A stretch of 64,000 bases of DNA from Lysinibacillus fusiformis. GTDB lineage: Bacteria > Bacillota > Bacilli > Bacillales_A > Planococcaceae. The first letter of the stretch is position 1. Each line of letters begins with the position of its first letter. The DNA lies in contig NZ_PYWL01000002.1 in the NCBI RefSeq assembly GCF_003049525.1, positions 372,001 through 436,000 on the forward strand, written 5' to 3'. The notes below the pieces were generated by a model that made no database searches, had not been told where the DNA came from, and saw only the letters and a list, made by a program, of their open reading frames with translations. A program made the translations under genes and the position numbers. Shown here in pieces: positions 42,750 through 50,451 of the stretch.

Positions 42750-42801
42750 TTTGATACACTAAAGAGGCATACCGTACTTTAACGTGGAGGGAGATGAACA
42801 T

Positions 42802-43170
42802 GTGCCTACAGTTTTAGTAGTGGATGATACGCTATTTATGCGTGTTGCAATCAGTAATATGTTTTCAGAATGGGGTTACGAGGTAGTAGGTAAGGCAGCA
42901 AATGGTAAAGAAGCTGTGGCTATGTATCGAGAGTTACAACCAGATTTAGTAACAATGGATGTAACGATGCCCGTTATGACTGGTATTGCGGCAGTAAAAA
43001 AAATTATCCCAGAGTTTCCAAATGCAAAAATAATTATGGTAACAGCATTAGGCCAACAAAAGTTAATTGTAGAAGCGATTGAAAGTGGGGCAAAAGATTT
43101 TATTACCAAGCCCTTTGAGCCAGAAAGATTAAGAGCCGTCGCTGACCAATTACTTGGACAAAATTGCTAA
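42802..43170 (+). CDS. yneI: Stand-alone CheY-like response regulator (YneI/CcdB)
   Basis: A 122-residue receiver domain with no output domain. The acidic pair is Asp8-Asp9, the phosphoacceptor Asp53 lies in LVTMDVTMPVMTG, Thr in MVTALGQ (about 80) and Lys in FITKPFEPE (about 103). The start is GTG at 42802, nine bases after GGAGGGA; the frame is open from 42784. Located between ccdA and ccdC as in B. subtilis, where it was found dispensable for cytochrome c maturation, to my knowledge. Its kinase is unknown; none is nearby. Confidence 0.9.
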   Translation: MPTVLVVDDTLFMRVAISNMFSEWGYEVVGKAANGKEAVAMYRELQPDLVTMDVTMPVMTGIAAVKKIIPEFPNAKIIMVTALGQQKLIVEAIESGAKDFITKPFEPERLRAVADQLLGQNC

Positions 43171-43194
43171 TTTGACATTAGAGGAGGATCTTTT

Positions 43195-43689
43195 ATGTTA
43201 AGCAATATCCCTTCTCACTATTATGTTATTGGGTCAACCATTATGGCCATTCTTATGGGTAGCTTTGTCATGGTCATACGTATGAGAGCTTCCAAAATGC
43301 CAACAAATGAGAAGAAAATTATTATTCCGCCAATCGCGATGTCTTCTGGTGCACTCATGTTTTTATTTGAACAATTCCGAGTGCCACCCATGCAAATATT
43401 AGAAGCAGCCGCTGTAGGAATGGTGTTCTCGACCATTTTAATTGCCACTTCCAAATTCGAAGTGAAGGGTCGAGATATTTATTTAAAACGTTCAAAAGCA
43501 TTCGTTTTTATATTATTTGGTTTATTAATATTCCGAGTAGTGGCCAAAATGATTTTAAGCAACTCCATCGATGTCGGCGAATTAGCTGGCATGTTCTGGA
43601 TCCTAGCCTTCGCCATGTTAGTACCTTGGCGAATCGCCATGCTAATCCAGTTTAAAAAAATCAAAAGAACGATTCCCCAACTACACTAG
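43195..43689 (+). CDS. ccdC: CcdC/YneJ membrane protein
   Basis: A 164-residue protein with about five transmembrane segments (YVIGSTIMAILMGSFVMVIR at the N-terminus, then stretches around 37-55, 70-88, 103-122 and 130-152). It is the third gene of the ccdA cluster, matched by position and topology to YneJ. Its molecular role is not established. RBS GAGGAGG. The TAG stop is inside the terminator stem. Confidence 0.88.
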   Translation: MLSNIPSHYYVIGSTIMAILMGSFVMVIRMRASKMPTNEKKIIIPPIAMSSGALMFLFEQFRVPPMQILEAAAVGMVFSTILIATSKFEVKGRDIYLKRSKAFVFILFGLLIFRVVAKMILSNSIDVGELAGMFWILAFAMLVPWRIAMLIQFKKIKRTIPQLH

Positions 43690-43713
43690 TACTCAAACTA
43701 GTGTAGTTTTTTT
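43681..43713 (+). terminator. Terminator overlapping the ccdC stop
   Basis: CTACACTAGT/ACTAGTGTAG, a perfect 10-bp stem with a six-base loop, followed by seven T. Confidence 0.92.
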
Positions 43714-43760
43714 ATGCTCTTGAGTTGGGTGGTGGGGTGGATTTGTGGTTGGTGCACGAG

Positions 43761-44086
43761 AAAGGAGGCTGTTTCGGCAGAAGTGGTGGATAAAACGAAG
43801 AAAAGTGATGGATAGAGCTCCAAAGGTGGCTGCATAGGCAAAAGTGGCGGATAAAACAAGAGAAGTGCCGGATAGAACCGCGAAAGTGACGGATAGAGTG
43901 GGAAAAATGGCGGATAGGGCACCAAATGAGGCTGCCTCGGTAAAAGTTGACTGATAAAACCAGCGAAGTGACGGATAAAACCGCGAAAGTGACGGATAGA
44001 ATCGCAAAAGTGACGGATAGAGCGCCGAAAGTGACGGATACAATCGTAAAAATACCGAATAAAACCGCAAATAAGGATGCCCCGCT
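43761..44086. repeat. Composite intergenic repeat, locus 2: 21-bp A units with 18-bp B units
   Basis: The array can be cut without gaps into four 18-bp B units (43761, 43822, 43924, 44069; for example AAATGAGGCTGCCTCGGT) and twelve A units of 21 or 22 bp (for example GAAAGTGACGGATAGAATCGC). The order is B-A2-B-A4-B-A6-B. The A unit is the same as in the array at 23783-23929. It lies between the convergent ccdC and yneK genes. The minus-strand frame reads as RFYPSL-type heptads, probably not a real protein. It occupies most of a 483-bp gene-free gap. Confidence 0.92.
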
Positions 44087-44130
44087 AAAAAAGTAACATA
44101 GAAAACGAAGTAAACAACCCCGTTAAACCC

Positions 44131-44165
44131 CAAAAAAAACGCTGCACAAGCGTATGTGCAGCGTA
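44131..44165 (-). terminator. Rho-independent terminator of the DUF2621 gene
   Basis: ACGCTGCACA/TGTGCAGCGT, a 10-bp stem, followed on the minus strand by a run of eight T. Confidence 0.9.
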
Positions 44166-44172
44166 GCTTTCT

Positions 44173-44601
44173 TTATTCAAATAAATGTTCGTAGGGGGCG
44201 ATGTCAATTTGCATTTGCTCTAATTTTTTGCGTAAAAATTTGTGATCGCGTTTCGGTGTTGCTTGGATGTAGCCGCGAATTATGAGGTCATTATTAATAG
44301 CAGGTGCTTTTTCCTCTAAAGCGAGCTCGCCAATTTTTCCTGCAATTTTCTCCTTTGCTACTTGTCTAAAGAGCTCTGGGACAGGGCTTACAAGCTCATA
44401 GAGTAACTCTTTTTCAGCTTGTCCCCATAAATGGATTGTTTTATCTAAATAAAATTCCTGCCAATCTAAATCAGACTTTCCATCCTGCTTTGGGAGTGCT
44501 TTTAAAAACTTGCGGAACATGAAAAAGCCGCCAATCGCCATCAATGAAATGAGGACAACTACCCAAAATAAAATAAACCATAAAAACCAACCTTGTAACA
44601 A
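44173..44601 (-). CDS. yneK: DUF2621 membrane protein (YneK-like)
   Basis: About 142 residues: one N-terminal transmembrane helix (FLWFILFWVVVLISLMAIGG) and a cytoplasmic domain with DLDWQEFYLDKTIHLWGQAE and a C-terminal DHKFLRKKLEQMQIDIAPYE. This matches DUF2621 proteins, which sit next to ccdC in Bacillus. An in-frame GTG at 44610 overlaps the AAAGAGG RBS, so TTG at 44601 is the more likely start. Function unknown. Convergent with ccdC across the composite repeat. Confidence 0.78.
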   Translation of the reverse strand: MLQGWFLWFILFWVVVLISLMAIGGFFMFRKFLKALPKQDGKSDLDWQEFYLDKTIHLWGQAEKELLYELVSPVPELFRQVAKEKIAGKIGELALEEKAPAINNDLIIRGYIQATPKRDHKFLRKKLEQMQIDIAPYEHLFE

Positions 44602-44722
44602 ATCGTTCACCTCTTTGCCTTCTCTGATTCTATTATAAAAGCTTCCGAAAGAAAATTCATCCTATAATGTCCCTTTTTTAGCAATTCGTCTTTATATAGT
44701 GTTTGAAGGGAGGTGAGGATGG

Positions 44723-44938
44723 ATGGCGAATGTAAATTTTTTACATGCTACCCTAAGACTTAAATATGTGGAAGGCTACAATGATCAAAACGAGCCAACA
44801 TACATTACTAAATCGTATCGAAATCTCGCTAAGACACATAATGAGGACGATTTAGTAGCTGTCGCGCATGCGATGGCCAGTCTTTCATCACTAGCCGTGG
44901 TTAGTATTGAAAAGCAAGAAACCAGCGAATTATCTTAA
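44723..44938 (+). CDS. DUF1659 domain small protein
   Basis: A 71-residue protein with the DUF1659 pattern: N-terminal hydrophobic strand VNFLHATLRLKYVEG, a Gly-Tyr turn, then YITKSYRNLAKTHNEDDLVA and a short hydrophobic helix AVAHAMASLSSLAVVSIEKQ. GGAGGTGAGG supplies the RBS. It is found typically next to DUF2922 and YvrJ genes, as here. Function unknown. Confidence 0.88.
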   Translation: MANVNFLHATLRLKYVEGYNDQNEPTYITKSYRNLAKTHNEDDLVAVAHAMASLSSLAVVSIEKQETSELS

Positions 44939-44952
44939 GGGGGGATCAGAAG

Positions 44953-45177
44953 ATGGCACAAGTTTTAGAGTTACAATTTGTGACAGCGGATGGTAAAACA
45001 TCTACGCTGACGATTGATGCACCGAAGCCTGCTATTACCGCAACAGACATTCAAAAGGTCATGCAAACTATAGTGACTAAAAATGTATTTTCAGGACAAG
45101 CTGGCGCCTTAGCAGCTATTAAAGGCGCTCGTATTGTAGAACGAAAAGTAATAGAATTTGATGTAGCAACAGAATAA
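44953..45177 (+). CDS. DUF2922 domain small protein
   Basis: A 74-residue protein. LELQFVTADGKTSTLTIDAP is the family N-terminal strand pair, followed by PAITATDIQKVMQTIVTKNV and the closing IKGARIVERKVIEFDV. It lies 14 bp after the DUF1659 gene with AGGGGGGATCAGAAG as RBS. Function unknown. A terminator follows. Confidence 0.88.
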   Translation: MAQVLELQFVTADGKTSTLTIDAPKPAITATDIQKVMQTIVTKNVFSGQAGALAAIKGARIVERKVIEFDVATE

Positions 45178-45180
45178 TGC

Positions 45181-45221
45181 AAAAATGGTCTTTGCTAAGA
45201 AAAATGCAAAGGCCATTTTTA
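45181..45221 (+). terminator. Rho-independent terminator after DUF2922
   Basis: AAAAATGGTCTTTGC/GCAAAGGCCATTTTT, a 15-bp stem with one wobble or mismatch position. It leaves the YvrJ gene about 25 bp further on, so read-through or a separate promoter would be needed. Confidence 0.85.
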
Positions 45222-45244
45222 CCTAAGTGAAAGGGGGCATAACG

Positions 45245-45367
45245 ATGGAACAGTGGTTAAGCATGATTTCAGATATTGGTTTCCCGATAATAGTGTCCTT
45301 TTATTTATTACACCGTGTCGAGGTAAAGCTAGATGCAATACATGAGGCACTTGTTTCCTTAAAATGA
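45245..45367 (+). CDS. YvrJ-family small membrane protein
   Basis: A 40-residue protein starting MEQWLSMISDIGFPIIVSFY and ending HEALVSLK. The pattern GFPIxVxxYLLxRxExKLDxIxEAL is the YvrJ signature. One hydrophobic segment at about 8-24 is followed by an amphipathic helix. AAAGGGGG lies before the ATG. It commonly accompanies DUF1659 and DUF2922 genes in Bacillus, as it does here. Function unknown. Confidence 0.85.
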   Translation: MEQWLSMISDIGFPIIVSFYLLHRVEVKLDAIHEALVSLK

Positions 45368-45471
45368 AATTAATTTCACAAATATGTACGAAAGCTGTCA
45401 CCTAGAAGTTCTTGTCAACGCTTACAGCCTAAGTTAGGATGATGGTAGTGTAGGTTAGGGAGAGTGTTAAC

Positions 45472-46080
45472 ATGAAACATAAACTAATTGGGCTAGTATT
45501 GCTTTTAGCCTGTGCGACTGTTCTAGGTGCCTGTGGGAATTCCAAATTTAAAGCAGATTATAGTTTGGAAATACCTGATTTTGAACATGTCAATCAACGT
45601 GGAGAGACGGTTTCACTTGAAAGTTTAAAAGGCAAGCCATGGATTGGTATGTATATTTTCACGAATTGTGTATCGATTTGCCCACCAATGTCCTTGAATA
45701 TGGCACAAGTCCAAGAAAAGCTACAGAAAAAAGGAGTAGAGGATTATAATATCGTCGCCTTTTCCGTAGATCCAGATGTTGATACGCCAGAAGTATTAGC
45801 CAACTATATTAGTAAATATAATGTGCCAGATGATTCTAAATGGAATCTTCTTACAGGTTATTCACAAAAATATATTGAACAGTTTGCGGTTAAAAATACG
45901 AAAATTTTAGTGAAAAACGATCCTAATAGTGATCAAGTTATCCATGGTAATCAATTTTTCCTAGTCGATAAAGATGGAACAATCGTTAAAATGTATAATG
46001 GCTTCGCTGAAAATATTGAAGATGTACCAATTGATACAATAGCTTCTGATATTGAAACATATGTTGATGAAAATTTATAA
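45472..46080 (+). CDS. SCO-family copper chaperone lipoprotein
   Basis: A 202-residue lipoprotein of the SCO1/SenC/PrrC family. The signal peptide ends in the lipobox VLGAC with Cys21 lipidated. The thioredoxin-like domain carries the copper-binding pair Cys66-x3-Cys70 (FTNCVSICPP) and the third ligand His158 (VIHGNQFF). It helps assemble the CuA centre of cytochrome c oxidase at the outer face of the membrane, which fits the ccdA cluster 3 kb upstream, though they are not one operon. Followed by a terminator. Confidence 0.94.
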   Translation: MKHKLIGLVLLLACATVLGACGNSKFKADYSLEIPDFEHVNQRGETVSLESLKGKPWIGMYIFTNCVSICPPMSLNMAQVQEKLQKKGVEDYNIVAFSVDPDVDTPEVLANYISKYNVPDDSKWNLLTGYSQKYIEQFAVKNTKILVKNDPNSDQVIHGNQFFLVDKDGTIVKMYNGFAENIEDVPIDTIASDIETYVDENL

Positions 46081-46085
46081 TTAGC

Positions 46086-46115
46086 AACCGTCTCGAATTT
46101 TTGAGACGGTTTTAA
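46086..46115 (+). terminator. Rho-independent terminator after the SCO gene
   Basis: AACCGTCTC/GAGACGGTT stem with a short loop and T-rich tail. Confidence 0.85.
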
Positions 46116-46193
46116 TTATATGACGACTATTAGCTGGTAAACAGTAAGATTTTCCATTTATAATAATAAAAAAGAGGGGATGGGGGTGCGTTT

Positions 46194-46733
46194 ATGACGA
46201 TTGCACAAACATATTTACAGGTCATCCAAAAAAGGTTTAACAATGTGAAAGAGCTAGGGGATGGGGCACTGGCCCAACTAGAAGGGGCTGAGTTGCACTG
46301 GGCATATAATGAAGAATCCAATAGTGTCGCGGTCATTGTTAAACATGTTAGTGGTAATATGCTTTCGCGCTGGACTGATTTTTTAACGACAGATGGTGAG
46401 AAAACTACACGAAATCGGGATGATGAGTTTATTAATAGTCTGTCTACAAAAGAAGCCATTCTCGCAGTTTGGGAAGAGGGCTGGCAAGTATTTTTAGATG
46501 CTTTGGCGAGTATTAAAGAATCCGATTTGCAGGGGCATGTTACAATCAGAGGGGAAAAGCTAGCGGTAATTGATGCGATAGAAAGGCAAATGGCTCATTA
46601 TTCACAGCATATTGGTCAAATGATTTATATCGCGAAGCAAGTAAAGGGAGCTGAGTGGCAAACGTTAAGTATAGCGAGAGGACAGTCGCAAGCGTTTAAC
46701 AAGGCCATGCTTGAAAATAGCCATGAAAAATAA
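46194..46733 (+). CDS. DUF1572 / DinB-superfamily protein
   Basis: A 179-residue four-helix-bundle protein. The DUF1572 features are YLQVIQKRFNNVKELGDGAL at the N-terminus, then NSVAVIVKHVSGNMLSRWTD with the first metal-ligand His, and the late HYSQHIGQMIYIAKQ with two His. Three His in these positions form the metal site of DinB-like proteins. Members are bacillithiol- or thiol-dependent S-transferase-like enzymes in some cases; the function here is unknown. Convergent with the next gene across a bidirectional terminator. Confidence 0.87.
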   Translation: MTIAQTYLQVIQKRFNNVKELGDGALAQLEGAELHWAYNEESNSVAVIVKHVSGNMLSRWTDFLTTDGEKTTRNRDDEFINSLSTKEAILAVWEEGWQVFLDALASIKESDLQGHVTIRGEKLAVIDAIERQMAHYSQHIGQMIYIAKQVKGAEWQTLSIARGQSQAFNKAMLENSHEK

Positions 46734-46738
46734 GAGAA

Positions 46739-46772
46739 ATCGTAGCAATTAGTAGTTGCTACGATCTTTTTT
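46739..46772. terminator. Bidirectional rho-independent terminator
   Basis: ATCGTAGCAA/TTGCTACGAT, a perfect 10-bp stem, between convergent genes; it overlaps the minus-strand gene's stop codon. Confidence 0.88.
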
Positions 46773-47325
46773 ATGACAAATAAAGCTTGTACATCGCAGT
46801 CTCCGAATCAATGGCTTGAGCTAGTTCAAATGCTTCCTGCTGATTTTTATGATGAGAGATGATCTCATAGAAAAAGCGAATTAGAAACATAAGATTGGCG
46901 TTACCATCGATATAGTCATCTGGTGCTAAATAGGAGTGGCAGCCACTTTGCAAAAATGCTGTTGCCAGCTGTTCGCACCCTAATGTACAGCCTGCTGCAA
47001 TAACCTTTACACCTTGGAGGCGGCTATAAGTTTGTACATCCAATGGACCAAAGTATATACTCTTTGGTTCATTAACTTCATAAACATCCTCCCCTAGCTC
47101 AGGCAGACAAAACCGTCCTTCATCTCCGTGAAAGTTCAAAATTAGATAATCCATCTTGCCATGTAGATCAACGCCTGATAAAACATCAATCAAATCATTG
47201 GGTCTACCAATTAAATGAAGGGTTACCCTTGCACCAAAGGATTCAAGTGCAGCACGGATGGCCATTGATTCGAAATCACAATTAGGTCCTACTACTACAT
47301 TAACGTATAATTCTGGCTTGCTCAT
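46771..47325 (-). CDS. Uncharacterised protein with caspase-fold-like His/Cys motifs
   Basis: A 184-residue soluble protein of no family I can name. The strand MDYLILNFHGDEG (residues 58-70) ends in His66-Gly67, and the strand VKVIAAGCTLG (107-117) ends in Ala-Gly-Cys113. That is the His-Gly then Cys order and spacing after two beta strands that marks clan CD (caspase-like) peptidases. A later SYLAPDDYIDGN segment could line the site. The start is ATG at 47325 following GGAGG; a GTG at 47337 overlaps that RBS. It is divergent from a membrane-protein gene (105 bp between). It could be a peptidase or a degenerate fold member. Confidence 0.5.
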   Translation of the reverse strand: MSKPELYVNVVVGPNCDFESMAIRAALESFGARVTLHLIGRPNDLIDVLSGVDLHGKMDYLILNFHGDEGRFCLPELGEDVYEVNEPKSIYFGPLDVQTYSRLQGVKVIAAGCTLGCEQLATAFLQSGCHSYLAPDDYIDGNANLMFLIRFFYEIISHHKNQQEAFELAQAIDSETAMYKLYLS

Positions 47326-47429
47326 TTGCCGTTCCACCTCCTTCCTTTAGTATAGATGAAACCTATTGGATGGGTAAACTGTATATTACAATAATTACTA
47401 TATATGTAAAGGTTAAAGGAGTTTTAGCT

Positions 47430-48251
47430 ATGAAACGGATTGGACATTTACTTACATTACTACTTGGCATGACGCTTAGCCTTATCACCCTCTTACTGTT
47501 TTTGGACAATGAGAGGCAAAGAGACGAACTAGTATCTCTTTCTTATAGTCAATTTCAAACTATCCAACAGGCATGGTATATGTCTGGAAGTGATGGCAAG
47601 GAGCAATATTTATATCCATTAAAGCATGTGTTCTACCTTAACCGTTATGAGGTACAAGATACAGAACACCTTCTACAAGCTTTACGAACTAAAAAAGTCC
47701 CTATCAGTCGACCCGCCCAACCTACCCCAACAAGTGATTTATATATACGTTTTGATAATGGAAAGGAAATGGCCGTCAAGGTAATGGTGGAGGATGAAGA
47801 ATTATTTCTCATGGACCAAAAAACGATGCAGTATTATCAACTGCCAACAGCAGAAGTGGTAGATTATTTTCGTTGGTTGAATGAAGAAAGCCGAATGCCG
47901 TTGTTTTTATTTATTATTTATACCGTTTTATTTTTTAGTTTAGCTTATCTGCTTGCAAAGAAATTAATAGGAGGTACATCGAAAACAACTTCGACAAAAT
48001 TAATTAAACAGAAAGGGAAGCGACTTTCAGCTGATTTTCTTTTTCCTATCATCCTGCCATTAATCATCACCATTTCGATGCAAATATATGGGGCTCAGCA
48101 TAGCTTATTATTATTAAGTGTCATGATGCTTACTTCAGGTATTCGAGAATATGTTGAAAAAAGAGAGCTTTTCATGAAAATGGTCCTGCTTGTCCCGATC
48201 TTTTCGTTTTATCTCCATGGCTTTCAATGGATTATTTCCTATTTTAACTAG
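47430..48251 (+). CDS. Hypothetical membrane protein, four helices
   Basis: A 273-residue protein I do not recognise. One N-terminal helix (about 5-26, GHLLTLLLGMTLSLITLLLF) is followed by about 130 residues outside the membrane, with DLYIRFDNGKEMAVKVMVED and MDQKTMQYYQLPTAEV. Helices follow at about 163-182, 207-225, 230-245 and 250-268, linked by a basic cytoplasmic loop rich in Lys. The frame is open from 47370, but AAAGGAG supports ATG 47430. Divergent from the caspase-like gene, so the two may be functionally linked. No motif gives a function. Confidence 0.6.
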   Translation: MKRIGHLLTLLLGMTLSLITLLLFLDNERQRDELVSLSYSQFQTIQQAWYMSGSDGKEQYLYPLKHVFYLNRYEVQDTEHLLQALRTKKVPISRPAQPTPTSDLYIRFDNGKEMAVKVMVEDEELFLMDQKTMQYYQLPTAEVVDYFRWLNEESRMPLFLFIIYTVLFFSLAYLLAKKLIGGTSKTTSTKLIKQKGKRLSADFLFPIILPLIITISMQIYGAQHSLLLLSVMMLTSGIREYVEKRELFMKMVLLVPIFSFYLHGFQWIISYFN

Positions 48252-48407
48252 CAAAATAGTGGATATTATTGTCAATAGTTTTCAGGTGGAGTTTGCATTA
48301 TTGTTAAATTTTAGCGATGTTTTGTGAGGAAAGGTACATATTCTATAGGATAATAGATTTAGATAGGATATACTCTATGGTGATTACAGTAGAATTGAGG
48401 GAATCAT

Positions 48408-50087
48408 ATGAGATTAACTGTGGAACGTAAACTACAAATGGCTTTTGGTATAGTGCTAGCCTTCTTATTAATGATTACAGCCATTGCGATGTATTTCTTA
48501 ACAAATAATAATAAGACACTAGCTGAAATCGAAGACAATACGGAATTAATCCATCTATATCAAGATATCTCGTTCCAAACAGTGCGTGCAAATGCAGCTA
48601 TTCGAGGATTTATATTATATGGTAAGGAAGAAATGTTGAACAATCATCATGAAATTCGCAATACCTTACATACATCCATTAATCGCCTCCAAGAAATAGG
48701 CGCTCGCAATCAAGATTTTGAGCAATTTTTACAACAGCTTGATGATTGGGAAAAGGCGATAGATGGACAGATTATTCCGCTTTATAAACGTGGCGAAATA
48801 GAACAGGCTCAGCAAGTAGCCTTGCCGATTTTAGGGGATGGCTCTTTGAAGCTTGTAGTCTTTGGTAAGACAATGGCTACTGCACAACAGGAAGACATGC
48901 TAGCACATATTGAGGCGACAAAGGAAAAAGGGGAAAGAAGTGGTATTGAAATAATGATATTGGCGGCAATTTCTCTCCTCATTAGCATCATTATTGCTAC
49001 TGTATTTGGTAGAAGAGTTGCTAAAAACATTCAGCTAACAGTCAGAGAAATGGATACATTCTCAGAGGGGAATTTACATGCTCATCTACAATTCAAAACA
49101 AAGGACGAATTTGCACATCTAGCCGAGTCATTCAATAGCATGTCAGAAAAACTTCGTCAAATGATGAAGCAAGTAGGAGATTCCTCTGAGCAAGTAGCCG
49201 CTACCTCTGAGCAGCTAACGGCTAGTAGCTTGGAGGTTACACAGGCAACGGAAGTCGTCACTGAATCAATTCAAGACATTGCACAAGGAATTGATGAGCA
49301 GGATACGTTAACAGGCGATGTACGAAATTTATCGGCCCATATTTTGAAGAAAATGAATGATATTTCCACTAGCATTCAAAACGTTAATGATGCAACCGTC
49401 GAAACGAAAAATATGGCGAGTTTAGGTCGTTCTTCTGTCCATGTTGCCACGGTACAGATGGATGAAATTTCAGCCAACACGAGTGAATTAAATACGCGCG
49501 TCCAAGATTTAGATGATAATTCAGCAGCCATTGTAGCCGCTGTGAACGTCATTAAAAGTATTGCGACACAGACCAATTTGCTTGCTATCAATGCCTCCAT
49601 CGAAGCAGCCCGGAGCGGTGAGCATGGGAAAGGGTTTGCCGTTGTCGCTGAGGAAGTACGCAAACTAGCAGATGAGTCGAATCTTGCAGCAGTGGAAATT
49701 GAAAAAGTAGTAGCACAGATTACTGACAGTACAAGAATAATTGAAGAAGATATGGTCAATAGCAATGATTCGGTGCATGTAGGTCGTGATAAGGTCAATG
49801 TGGCAAGAGATAATTTTATACAAATTGATGATGCCATTACGGATGTACAAGCACAAACGGAATTAGTTACCGCAGCCATTCGTACTATCCATCAAGATAT
49901 TGAAAAGCTGGTCCAAGAGATCAATTACATAGGTGAAGTATCTATGAAATCAAGCCGTCATGTGCAAAGCGTTGCCGCTTCTTCGGAAGAGCAAAATGCG
50001 GCGATGGAGGAAGTAGCGGCAGCTTCCACCCATTTAGCGAAAATGGCGATAGATCTACAGGAATCCATACAAACATTTAAATATTAA
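48408..50087 (+). CDS. Methyl-accepting chemotaxis protein (four-helix-bundle sensor)
   Basis: A 559-residue chemoreceptor. TM1 is at about 11-32 and TM2 at about 180-200. The periplasmic-side domain between them is all helical (4HB/CHASE3-like, with [20 protein letters not shown]). A HAMP domain follows at about 202-255 ([11 protein letters not shown] and [13 protein letters not shown]). The signalling tip reads [20 protein letters not shown] followed by [17 protein letters not shown]. No HAMP-distal PAS domain. The ligand is unknown. It is separated from the second receptor gene by a terminator. Confidence 0.94.
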   Translation: MRLTVERKLQMAFGIVLAFLLMITAIAMYFLTNNNKTLAEIEDNTELIHLYQDISFQTVRANAAIRGFILYGKEEMLNNHHEIRNTLHTSINRLQEIGARNQDFEQFLQQLDDWEKAIDGQIIPLYKRGEIEQAQQVALPILGDGSLKLVVFGKTMATAQQEDMLAHIEATKEKGERSGIEIMILAAISLLISIIIATVFGRRVAKNIQLTVREMDTFSEGNLHAHLQFKTKDEFAHLAESFNSMSEKLRQMMKQVGDSSEQVAATSEQLTASSLEVTQATEVVTESIQDIAQGIDEQDTLTGDVRNLSAHILKKMNDISTSIQNVNDATVETKNMASLGRSSVHVATVQMDEISANTSELNTRVQDLDDNSAAIVAAVNVIKSIATQTNLLAINASIEAARSGEHGKGFAVVAEEVRKLADESNLAAVEIEKVVAQITDSTRIIEEDMVNSNDSVHVGRDKVNVARDNFIQIDDAITDVQAQTELVTAAIRTIHQDIEKLVQEINYIGEVSMKSSRHVQSVAASSEEQNAAMEEVAAASTHLAKMAIDLQESIQTFKY

Positions 50088-50097
50088 GGTCATGATA

Positions 50098-50145
50098 AAG
50101 GAGGTGTCTAATGGTCAAATAGATCATTGGACAACCTCTTTATTT
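50098..50145 (+). terminator. Rho-independent terminator after the first chemoreceptor gene
   Basis: AAAGAGGT and ACCTCTTT close a longer imperfect stem (GTCTAATG with CATTGGAC); followed by ATTTTTAC. Confidence 0.75.
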
Positions 50146-50451
50146 TTACTTTCCAATCATTTCAGCAAGTTCAAATTCCTTTAGAATCGGGATCAATAGT
50201 TGCCATTTTTCATATAGTCATGATTAGGAAGTGATGGGCTAATAGTTTGTTCTTCCTGACAATTACAGGGATTTATAGTTATCTGTAAAGACTGAATAAT
50301 AGAAAAATCATAAATATGTTTGAAAAATAATATTTCATCCGATAAAAGCTATGGGAGAGATGTAAAACAGATACAGAGTGGGAATGGTTGTAGCAAATAT
50401 CAGGCTGACAAGTGATATTTTTCACTTCAAGAAACAAAAGGAGAATAATAT
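50146..50451. other. 306-bp non-coding region before the second chemoreceptor
   Basis: No ORF is supported. No clear SigD promoter (TAAA then GCCGATAT) was found; CCGATAAA at 50338-50345 is a partial -10 match without the -35. AAAAGGAGAATAAT supplies the RBS for the next gene. Confidence 0.4.

Noticed and set aside
43761..44086. CRISPR array
   Set aside because: Units of 18 and 21 bp follow each other directly, with no unique spacers of constant length and no cas genes nearby.
43693..44133. 146-residue minus-strand ORF with RFYPSL-type heptads, and a 75-residue ORF in another frame
   Set aside because: The reading frame is open only because the repeat unit is a multiple of three bases; the repeat is open in more than one frame, no RBS precedes a start, and it covers the ccdC terminator.
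50146..50451. SigD promoter or c-di-GMP (GEMM) riboswitch before the dCache chemoreceptor
   Set aside because: CCGATAAA lacks a TAAA at the right distance, and the conserved GEMM words (GGCAAA, GACGCAAAGC) are absent.
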